Origin: an uncultured Eubacteriales bacterium
GTDB lineage: Bacteria > Bacillota > Clostridia > Lachnospirales > Lachnospiraceae
Direction of reading: 5' to 3'
Length of the DNA stretch: 5,880 nt
Assembly (NCBI GenBank): GCA_900321915.1
Contig: ONXW01000075.1
Location: 1-5,880, forward strand
Shown: piece by piece, positions 1 through 5,183 of the stretch
Layout: each line of letters begins with the position of its first letter
Position numbering within the stretch: the first letter of the stretch is position 1
Translations under genes and position numbers: made by a program
Notes under the pieces: generated by a model
What the model was told of the DNA's origin: nothing
What the model saw: only the letters and a program-made list of their open reading frames with translations
Database searches by the model: none

Positions 1-218
1 ATGCCATTGACCTCCATAAGACATGATGAACAGTTGCCGATAGCGCAGAACAGTCCGCGCGGCCTGTCATGATGGACACGAAGCTCTCTTACGCCGGCCG
101 CGTGAAGCGCAGCCGCGATCGGTTCACCTTCGTAACCCTCATATTCTTTGCCCTCAAATGTGAACGTGACTTTAGGGCCGTGTTCAAATTCGAGTACCGG
201 ATGATTGAGAATCCTCAT
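1..218 (-). CDS. (2Fe-2S)-binding protein, Fer2_4 type, 3' end outside the window
   Basis: Reading the minus strand from the ATG at 218-216 gives 72 residues (start MRILNHPVLEFEHGP) with no stop before the window edge. Residues 15-35 look like the beta strands opening a ferredoxin fold. Residues 31-43 (GEPIAAALHAAGV) match the helix that precedes the cluster loop in Fer2_4 proteins. The loop is CAIGNCSSC, giving Cys58, Cys63 and Cys66 with C-x4-C-x2-C spacing; the fourth ligand should lie beyond the edge. Family members are small electron-carrier subunits or N-terminal domains of FAD-linked amine, proline, sarcosine or cyanide-forming dehydrogenases, usually beside FAD-dependent oxidoreductase subunits. 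The start is supported by GGAGG at 227-231, eight bases upstream. The gene is divergent from the molybdenum hydroxylase at 744, so a shared redox role is possible but inferred. It could be a free subunit of about 90-110 residues or the start of a longer oxidoreductase; the window cannot decide. Confidence 0.82.
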   Translation of the reverse strand, partial: MRILNHPVLEFEHGPKVTFTFEGKEYEGYEGEPIAAALHAAGVRELRVHHDRPRGLFCAIGNCSSCLMEVNG

Positions 219-332
219 TCCTTACACCTCCCAGATAATATAAACAGGACTAAAAACTACTAACTGCGCCGCATATTAATGCATAATCACGTCATTACTT
301 TACTTCATCATACGATCTGCGAATCAATAAGT

Positions 333-362
333 AAAATCGAAATAATCGGAGATCAAAATCGA
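333..362. repeat. AAAATCGA direct repeat, 22-bp period
   Basis: The octamer AAAATCGA occurs at 333-340 and again at 355-362. The start-to-start distance is 22 bp, about two helical turns, so both copies face the same side of the DNA. The setting is an AT-rich divergent intergenic region, where regulator operators are common. The octamers are short and AT-rich, so chance is a real alternative. No regulator family is implied by the sequence. Confidence 0.35.
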
Positions 363-457
363 TATTTTAGATTGTTGTATGTTAATTAAATGTCAATTAT
401 CAACTGTTTATGCAATATTCATCACCTTTATATAACACATCTTCCAGTCTTGATTAT

Positions 458-486
458 CTGCCCGGACGGTATGGGATACGCATAAT
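458..486 (+). repeat. Upstream copy of a ~28-bp degenerate direct repeat
   Basis: The core 463-480 (CGGACGGTATGGGATACG) matches 610-627 (CGGACGGCGGGGGATGCG) at 14 of 18 positions without gaps. Similarity extends outward on both sides with small indels: CTGC just before the core, and a CAT followed by AT-rich bases just after it. This copy can fold a small hairpin, 459-462 with 468-471, that places CGGAC in the loop. It could be flanked by an ATTAT/ATAAT pairing (453-457 with 482-486). It may be a protein-binding site or a duplicated RNA element. Confidence 0.5.
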
Positions 487-539
487 GCTTTCCGGAAAAA
501 CCATCGGCTGTATCGATTGTTCCGCTCATGTATTTCAAT

Positions 540-568
540 TTCCTTTTCATTTTTACTTTCTTTATAAT
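540..568 (+). promoter_or_regulatory. Candidate promoter for the molybdenum hydroxylase gene
   Basis: A perfect -10 hexamer TATAAT sits at 563-568 on the plus strand. The -35 region at 17-18 bp spacing is poor (TTCCTT at 540-545 or TTTCCT at 539-544). If used, transcription would start near 575 and leave a leader of about 170 bases containing both hairpins. The weak -35 would fit a promoter that needs an activator, and the repeat copy at 458-486 lies about 80-105 bp upstream of the -10. Weaker alternatives exist near 375-403 and 431-436. Only the -10 is strong evidence. Confidence 0.35.
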
Positions 569-593
569 GACAGTAACGAATCCTTTTGTATGT

Positions 594-626
594 GCATAAT
601 CCCCTGCTGCGGACGGCGGGGGATGC
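594..626 (+). promoter_or_regulatory. Leader hairpin I overlapping the downstream repeat copy
   Basis: CCCC (601-604) pairs with GGGG (619-622). The helix continues inward through T605-G618, G606-C617, C607-G616, T608-G615 and G609-C614 to a CGGA tetraloop (610-613). Outside, either AT 599-600 pairs with AT 623-624, or GCAT 594-597 pairs with ATGC 623-626. No T-tract follows immediately, so it is not a standard terminator. The loop carries the CGGA of the repeated element, which makes it an exposed recognition site if the RNA forms. Confidence 0.5.
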
Positions 627-632
627 GTCATT
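604..632 (+). repeat. Downstream copy of the ~28-bp degenerate direct repeat
   Basis: This is the second copy of the element at 458-486. Its core is 610-627, 147 bp downstream of the first core, which is close to 14 helical turns. CGGACGG and GGGAT are identical in both copies, followed by RCG and then CAT. If transcription starts near 575, this copy is inside the transcript and the first is upstream DNA. That arrangement favours a DNA operator pair over a tandem riboswitch, though the start site is uncertain. Confidence 0.5.
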
Positions 633-636
633 TTAA

Positions 637-696
637 GGCGTTATGTTTTTATTTGTGAATCGAACGAACCATTCCCATCCGCAATAAAAACACGCC
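637..696 (+). promoter_or_regulatory. Leader hairpin II, long stem upstream of the ribosome site
   Basis: GGCGT (637-641) pairs with ACGCC (692-696). After a three-base bulge (642-644), G645 through T653 pair with A683 through C691. After a single bulged T654, G655-C682, T656-G681 and G657-C680 extend the helix. The remaining loop (658-679) is 22 bases. The stem totals about 17 pairs and ends 34 bases before the AAGGAG site. It is too long and regular to be likely chance, and it lacks a following T-tract. A regulatory or mRNA-stabilising leader structure is the simplest reading; its ligand or partner is unknown. Confidence 0.5.
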
Positions 697-743
697 GGAG
701 CCATTTCACCAGAAACCTTATCATTGTAAAAAGGAGAAACATC

Positions 744-3665
744 ATGGTTCTGAAGAAAAAAGTCTTCTTTATCAACGGCGTCGAGCGCATGTTCATGTGT
801 GATCCCGAGAAGGACAAACTTTCCGACGTTATCCGCCGCCTGGGCCTCACCGGCTGCAAGGTAGGCTGCGGTGTCGGCGTCTGCGGTTCCTGTTCCGTTA
901 TTATTGACGGAAAAGTGGAGCGCACCTGCAACAAGCCCGTGAACAGAATCCCGGATTACGCGGAGATCACAACAATCGAAGGTATCGGTACCCCGCAGCA
1001 CCTGCATCCGCTTCAGCAGGCGTGGATCACCTACAACGCCGTACAGTGCGGATTCTGCGTACCCGGCTTCATCGTTTCCGCTTACCAGCTCCTGAAAGAA
1101 AACAACAACCCGACCCGTGAGCAGGTTCGTGACTGGTTCCAGAAGACCAAGAACGTATGCCGCTGCACAGGTTATAAGCAGATCGTCGACGCTGTCATGG
1201 CGGCAGCAAAGGTTGTCCGCGGCGAGTGGACCATGGAAGACCTGACAGCCCGCACCCCGAAGGAAGGCGAATTCCTCGGCAAGCCGCTCACAAGGCCTGA
1301 CGGCCTCGCAAAGGTCTGCGGTCTCGCGGACTACGGCGATGACCAGGCCATGAAGATGCCGGAAGGCACCCTGTTCGCAGCCATTGCCCAGCCGAAGGTT
1401 ACCCACCACGCCAAGCTCCTTGCCGTTCACACGGAAGAAGCGGAAAAGATGCCCGGCGTTTACAAAGTTATTGTTGCGAAGGACATTATCGAGGCCGGCG
1501 GAACCAACATCATGGCTGAGGGCCAGTTCCATGAGAGAAGTACCGTTATGAAGCCGTCCCGCAAAATCCTCCAGGATGAGAAGATCCACCGCTGGGGCGA
1601 TGTTGTGGCCCTGGTACTCGCGGACAATACCCGCAACGCCCGCGCCGCGGCCGCAAAGGTTACCATCGATTACGAAGAGCTGCCCGCATCCCTGACTTAC
1701 CTTGAGGCTGTCATGCCCGACGCGGCCCGCGTACACGATGATACCCCGAACATGTTCGCAGAGCAGCCGGTCCTGAAGGGCGTAGGCCTGGAGGATCCGG
1801 AAAATGTAAGAGAACTCATCGACAATGCCCCGAACGTCGTGGAAGGAAGCTTCATGTCCAGCCGTGAGCCGCACCTTTCCATCGAGGGCTGCGTGCTTCA
1901 GTCCTACTGGGGCGATGACGGCATGCTGACCGTACAGTGCAAGTCCCAGGGCGTTTACACCTCCAAGGGCCGTCTGGGCGGCGCGGTAGGTGTTCCGAAG
2001 GACAAGCTCCGCATTATCATGAACCCGACAGGCGCATCCTTCGGATGGTCCACCAACGCCGGCGACATTGCCCTTGCCTGCGCAGGCACCGTGGTTACCG
2101 GACGTCCGGTTTCCCTTTCCATGACCTACGAAGAGCACCAGCACTACAGCGGCAAGCGCTGCCCGTCCTACTCCAACGGACGTCTGGCCTGCGACAACGA
2201 CGGCAAGATCATCGCGGCTGAATTCGATATCGGTATGGATCACGGCGCTTATTCCTGGGGCGGCGACGATGTCATGACCAAGCCCGCAAGATTCACATTC
2301 TTCCCGTACAATGTCCCGGATGTAGCCGGCCTTGTACGTGTTGCCAATACCAACCACACCTTCGGTACCGCTTACAGAAGCTACGGTTCCCCGCAGGCAT
2401 ACACCCTGAGCGAGCCGCTCATGGATATGATGGCCGAGAAGCTGGGCATGGATCCCTTTGAGTTCCGCTATAAGAACATCGCGAGAGAAGGCGATACCAA
2501 CATCAACAGCTGGAAATATCTCCTCTATCCGATGGAGAAGATGATGGATACCATGAAGCCGTACTACGAGGCAGCCCTCAAGCGCGCGAAGGAGCTCGAC
2601 ACTCCGGAGAAGCGCCGCGGCGTAGGCATCGCATGGGGCGGATTCAACGTTTCCGAAGGCTGGGGCGACTCCGCCGAGGTTACCTTCGAGATGAAGCCGA
2701 ACGGCAAGTTCATCAAATACGATACCTGGGCAACCATGGGCCAGGGCGGTTCCGTCGGTTCCCTGATGGTAGCCCTTGAGGCTCTTAAGGAACTCAAGCT
2801 GAAACCCGAAGACATCCAGCTTATCCAGAACGATACCGCTATCTGCCCGGACTCCGGTATGGCGGGCGCAAGCCGTTCCTACTACATGGACGGAAACGCT
2901 ACCATCGTCGCGGCAAACAAGATGCTTGACGCGATGCGCAAGGAAGACGGCACCTTCCGGACCTACGAAGAGATGGTCGCCGAAGGCCTTCCGACCAAGT
3001 ACTCCGGCAAATGGGAAGTCACCTCTGTCCCGGATATCTGCAAGCTGGATCCGAACACCGGTATCGGCAACCCGACTCCGGCATACACCTACTGCCTGAA
3101 CCTGGCTGAGGTTGAGGTTGACACCAAGACCGGAAAGGTTGTCTGCGACAAGTTCGTCTGCGTGGACGATATCGGCACCGTCGGCAACATCGACGCCGTC
3201 AACGGCCAGGCTTACAGCGGCATCATGCACAGCATCGGCTTCGCTCTCCGCGAGGACTACAGCGATGTCAAGAAGCACGCCAACATGGCGGGTGCGGGAA
3301 CCTCCTACATCAAGGATGTCCCGGATGACATGGAAATCATCCACATCGAAGACACCGAGCCCAGCGGACCGTTCGGATGCTCCGGCGCTTCCGAGGCCTT
3401 CCAGGCTTCCGGCCACGTCGCTGTCCTGAACGCCATCTACAATGCCTGCGGCGTCAGAATCCACGAGATTCCGGCACTTCCGGCAAAGGTTAAGGCAGGC
3501 CTCGAGGCCATCGAAAAGGGTGAGAAGCCCTGGGAGCCGGAAAAATACTTCCTTGGTTCCGACCTCTACGAGGAACTTGAAGAGATCAAGGCTAACCCGG
3601 TGAAGTCCGGTCCGGAGGGCTACTATATCGCCCTCGACGATCCGACCGCCGAGAGACCGTTCTAA
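744..3665 (+). CDS. Molybdenum hydroxylase, aldehyde oxidoreductase (Mop)-like, xanthine oxidase family
   Basis: This 973-residue protein is colinear with Desulfovibrio gigas aldehyde oxidoreductase (Mop, 907 residues). Residues 1-80 are a plant-type ferredoxin domain with [2Fe-2S] ligands Cys42, 47, 50 and 62. Residues 81-160 are the helical second [2Fe-2S] domain, with CGFC giving Cys102 and 105 and CRC giving Cys139 and 141. From about 180 onward comes the molybdopterin-binding part. Its cofactor loops are seen as GASFGW (430-435), AYRSYGSPQ (543-551), GQGGSVG (666-672) and GASRSYYMDGNA (708-719). The presumed catalytic glutamate is Glu884 in GASE. There is no FAD domain, as in Mop. The family hydroxylates aldehydes or N-heterocycles with water-derived oxygen in the cytoplasm. 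The start is set by AAGGAG at 731-736, seven bases upstream. Oddities are polar replacements in the substrate channel, GVGE changed to GASE, and a tail of about 50 residues after 920. The family is certain; the substrate is unknown. Confidence 0.95.
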   Translation: MVLKKKVFFINGVERMFMCDPEKDKLSDVIRRLGLTGCKVGCGVGVCGSCSVIIDGKVERTCNKPVNRIPDYAEITTIEGIGTPQHLHPLQQAWITYNAVQCGFCVPGFIVSAYQLLKENNNPTREQVRDWFQKTKNVCRCTGYKQIVDAVMAAAKVVRGEWTMEDLTARTPKEGEFLGKPLTRPDGLAKVCGLADYGDDQAMKMPEGTLFAAIAQPKVTHHAKLLAVHTEEAEKMPGVYKVIVAKDIIEAGGTNIMAEGQFHERSTVMKPSRKILQDEKIHRWGDVVALVLADNTRNARAAAAKVTIDYEELPASLTYLEAVMPDAARVHDDTPNMFAEQPVLKGVGLEDPENVRELIDNAPNVVEGSFMSSREPHLSIEGCVLQSYWGDDGMLTVQCKSQGVYTSKGRLGGAVGVPKDKLRIIMNPTGASFGWSTNAGDIALACAGTVVTGRPVSLSMTYEEHQHYSGKRCPSYSNGRLACDNDGKIIAAEFDIGMDHGAYSWGGDDVMTKPARFTFFPYNVPDVAGLVRVANTNHTFGTAYRSYGSPQAYTLSEPLMDMMAEKLGMDPFEFRYKNIAREGDTNINSWKYLLYPMEKMMDTMKPYYEAALKRAKELDTPEKRRGVGIAWGGFNVSEGWGDSAEVTFEMKPNGKFIKYDTWATMGQGGSVGSLMVALEALKELKLKPEDIQLIQNDTAICPDSGMAGASRSYYMDGNATIVAANKMLDAMRKEDGTFRTYEEMVAEGLPTKYSGKWEVTSVPDICKLDPNTGIGNPTPAYTYCLNLAEVEVDTKTGKVVCDKFVCVDDIGTVGNIDAVNGQAYSGIMHSIGFALREDYSDVKKHANMAGAGTSYIKDVPDDMEIIHIEDTEPSGPFGCSGASEAFQASGHVAVLNAIYNACGVRIHEIPALPAKVKAGLEAIEKGEKPWEPEKYFLGSDLYEELEEIKANPVKSGPEGYYIALDDPTAERPF

Positions 3666-3690
3666 ACAGCATCTGTAGTTTTCATTTTCC

Positions 3691-3731
3691 GGGGGCTGCG
3701 TTTTCAGGAGACGCAGCCCCCCTCCTTTTTT
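3691..3731 (+). terminator. Rho-independent terminator of the molybdenum hydroxylase gene
   Basis: An 11-bp perfect stem pairs GGGGGCTGCGT (3691-3701) with ACGCAGCCCCC (3711-3721) around a nine-base loop. Four bases later there is a run of six T (3726-3731). It starts 26 bases after the stop codon. This separates the enzyme gene from the membrane protein gene downstream and argues that the two are not one operon. Confidence 0.88.
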
Positions 3732-3793
3732 CTCAGCGGGGATGCGCGCGCGCAGTGCGGGACTTGATTCCTCCTGCAATTATGTTTCCTTAT

Positions 3794-3822
3794 TAGACAT
3801 ATTTTCCCTGCCATGTTATAGT
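3794..3822 (+). promoter_or_regulatory. Extended -10 promoter for the YeiH-family gene
   Basis: TAGACA (3794-3799, five of six to consensus) is followed after exactly 17 bp by TATAGT (3817-3822, five of six). A TGT directly before the -10 (3814-3816) completes the extended -10 motif. Transcription should start near 3829, giving a leader of about 72 bases. Because the start would lie downstream of the ATG at 3742, this promoter also supports choosing the ATG at 3901 for the gene. Confidence 0.75.
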
Positions 3823-3833
3823 CAAAACAGCGC

Positions 3834-3873
3834 GCCGGACCGTGTGGGGACAGGTCCTTCCGTCCTCTCCGGC
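3834..3873 (+). promoter_or_regulatory. GC-rich leader hairpin with an alternative fold
   Basis: GCCGGA (3834-3839) pairs with TCCGGC (3868-3873), and the adjoining GGGGAC (3846-3851) pairs with GTCCTC (3862-3867) with one G-U pair. A competing helix, GGACC (3837-3841) with GGTCC (3853-3857), uses some of the same bases and cannot coexist with the first. The element fills the middle of the short 5' leader. CCTCT (3865-3869) could also pair with the AGGGG ribosome site. No T-tract follows, so any control would act on translation or RNA stability. The regulatory role is inferred. Confidence 0.4.
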
Positions 3874-3888
3874 AAATATGGAATTAAC

Positions 3889-3893
3889 AGGGG
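3889..3893 (+). promoter_or_regulatory. Ribosome binding site that fixes the YeiH-family start
   Basis: AGGGG at 3889-3893 stands seven bases before the ATG at 3901. The in-frame ATG at 3742 lies upstream of the predicted promoter, has no well-spaced ribosome site, and would add 53 residues that do not resemble the family N-terminus. The start at 3901 is therefore preferred. Confidence 0.8.
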
Positions 3894-3900
3894 AAAAACT

Positions 3901-5037
3901 ATGGTTCGTTATTGGACTCTTTTTCAGCAGTTTGTGGGGGATTTCGCAAAATATAAAATCAGGGGCATCGCGCTCTGCGCGTGTATCGCGGCGACATCCT
4001 TCTATCTCTCGGGAGAAAACTTCGGCGGTTTTTCCATGGAAATCATCGGGGCCCCGGTACTGTCTATCCTGACCGGCATGGCCCTGTCCCTGCTGGATTC
4101 CCGGCTGGCCGAGGGGCCGAAGCTGGTTCCCGGCATTAAGTTCACATCCAAAAAGATTCTCCAGTGGGCCGTCGTCATCCTGGGCTTCACCCTGAATCTC
4201 GGCACCATCGCCACTGTCGGGGCAAAGAGCCTCCCGGTGATCGTCTGCACCATCACCACCTCCCTTGTGGTGGCATTTGTGATGATGAAGGTTCTGGGAA
4301 TGGACCCGAAGGTATCCACCCTCATCGGGGTCGGATCCTCTATCTGCGGCGGTTCCGCCATCGCGGCCACCGCGCCGGTTATTGAGGCGGACGACGACGA
4401 AGTCGCCCAGGCTATCTCCGTCATATTCCTCTTCAATGTGCTGGCCGCCCTGATTTTCCCGACCCTGGGCTACCGCCTGGGCCTCGGCTCCGAGGGGTTT
4501 GCCGTGTTCGCCGGGACCGCGGTCAATGATACCTCTTCCGTCACCGCAGCCGCCTCCACCGCCGAGGGTATCTACGGCGTCGACGGCATCCTGTCCGCCG
4601 CCGTGACGGTCAAGCTCACAAGGACTCTGGCCATCATCCCCATCACCCTGGGACTGGCCATGTACCGGACATATAAGGCAAAGCAGGCCGGCACGGCCTC
4701 CGGGGATTATTCCATCCGGAAAATCTTCCCGTTTTTCATCCTGTTCTTCGTCCTGGCCGCCTGCATCACCACCGCATTCAGCGCCATGAACGGGGCATCC
4801 GCGGGCAATGATTCCCTGGCCGCCCTCTATATGACCCGCTTCGTGCCCCGGATGAAAGCCCTGGCCAAATTCTTTATCGCCATGGCCATGGCCGCCATCG
4901 GCATTAACACCAACTTTGAAGAGCTCATCCGCAAAGGCGCGAAACCCCTGATTATGGGATTCTGCTGCTGGGCCGGCATCATCGCCATGTCGCTCGGCGT
5001 GCAGCTGGCAACAGGGCTTTTCTACTCAAATCTGTAA
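3901..5037 (+). CDS. YeiH/UPF0324 family putative sulfate exporter, integral membrane protein
   Basis: The product is 378 residues and very hydrophobic, with about ten likely membrane segments. Approximate positions are 20-36, 48-66, 85-104, 110-131, 138-160, 168-190, 200-216, 228-254, 275-294 and 322-338, with a last one at 346-372. The family signature is clear at 143-161, with GVGSSICGGSAIAA then APVI, followed by the acidic stretch EADDDE (162-167). A second conserved stretch is AGTAVNDTSSV (204-214), where many relatives have HD in place of ND. The family (Pfam Cons_hypoth698) is labelled putative sulfate exporter, largely because of TauZ from taurine-degrading bacteria; transport substrates of most members are unproven. 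Length is close to E. coli YeiH (about 350 residues). The gene has its own promoter at 3794-3822 and is followed by a terminator, so it appears monocistronic. No sulfonate or sulfite gene is visible beside it to support a sulfur role here. Confidence 0.92.
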   Translation: MVRYWTLFQQFVGDFAKYKIRGIALCACIAATSFYLSGENFGGFSMEIIGAPVLSILTGMALSLLDSRLAEGPKLVPGIKFTSKKILQWAVVILGFTLNLGTIATVGAKSLPVIVCTITTSLVVAFVMMKVLGMDPKVSTLIGVGSSICGGSAIAATAPVIEADDDEVAQAISVIFLFNVLAALIFPTLGYRLGLGSEGFAVFAGTAVNDTSSVTAAASTAEGIYGVDGILSAAVTVKLTRTLAIIPITLGLAMYRTYKAKQAGTASGDYSIRKIFPFFILFFVLAACITTAFSAMNGASAGNDSLAALYMTRFVPRMKALAKFFIAMAMAAIGINTNFEELIRKGAKPLIMGFCCWAGIIAMSLGVQLATGLFYSNL

Positions 5038-5067
5038 TATGACCTGCCAGGCCGCCAGGCTTTTTCG

Positions 5068-5124
5068 AAAAAAACAGGCAGCTGCACCGGATTCCTCCCG
5101 GCACAGCTGCCTGTCTTCTGTTTT
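5068..5124. terminator. Bidirectional terminator between convergent genes
   Basis: ACAGGCAGCTG (5074-5084) pairs perfectly with CAGCTGCCTGT (5104-5114). An inner CCGG/CCGG helix (5087-5090 with 5098-5101) encloses a seven-base loop. On the minus strand the hairpin is followed by seven T (complement of 5068-5074), a strong terminator for the phosphatase gene. On the plus strand it is followed by CTTCTG and then TTTT (5121-5124), weaker but usable for the YeiH-family gene. A smaller plus-strand alternative is CCTG/CAGG (5043-5046 with 5056-5059) before five T at 5061-5065. The remaining bases up to 5183 show no gene. Confidence 0.82.
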
Positions 5125-5183
5125 AATCAGTTTCTTCCACGCGCCCCTCACCGGAACACCCTCTTCAAACTATTTTCCCTCTC

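Larger units (their letters stand above)
219..743. other. AT-rich divergent intergenic regulatory region
   Basis: These 525 bases separate the divergent starts at 218 (minus) and 744 (plus). I find no convincing gene. The short open frames here lack ribosome sites and protein-like composition. Base composition is clearly AT-rich between about 230 and 440, then mixed. A perfect minus-strand -35 hexamer TTGACA (complement of 391-396) is present, but only weak -10 matches follow it, so the minus-strand promoter is not assigned. Other contents are an AAAATCGA direct repeat at 333-340 and 355-362, a longer degenerate repeat at 458-486 and 604-632, a candidate plus-strand promoter ending at 568, and hairpins at 594-626 and 637-696. 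The region is long for a simple promoter pair and suggests regulated expression. Confidence 0.7.

Noticed and set aside
69..263. A 64-codon plus-strand frame at the left edge
   Set aside because: It is antisense to the [2Fe-2S] protein gene, which has a clear cysteine motif and ribosome site.
472..488. A sigma-54 type promoter (GG then GC spaced elements)
   Set aside because: The best candidate has 11 bases between GG (474-475) and GC (487-488) instead of the required 10, and the rest of the consensus is missing.
410..658. Short open frames on both strands in the divergent intergenic region
   Set aside because: They overlap repeats and hairpins, lack ribosome sites and have compositions unlike real proteins.
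744..3665. Calling the Mo enzyme a xanthine dehydrogenase
   Set aside because: There is no FAD domain or subunit, and the domain order, cysteine spacing and length follow the Mop aldehyde oxidoreductase type; the true substrate is left open.
633..3779. A 1048-codon open frame on the minus strand
   Set aside because: It lies antisense to the Mo hydroxylase in exact codon register and exists because that gene avoids TTA, CTA and TCA. Its translation shows no recognisable family, and the sense product has unmistakable cofactor motifs throughout.
3742..3900. An N-terminal extension of the YeiH-family gene starting at the ATG at 3742
   Set aside because: The strong promoter at 3794-3822 would start the RNA downstream of this ATG, a well-spaced AGGGG precedes the ATG at 3901, and the added 53 residues do not look like the family.
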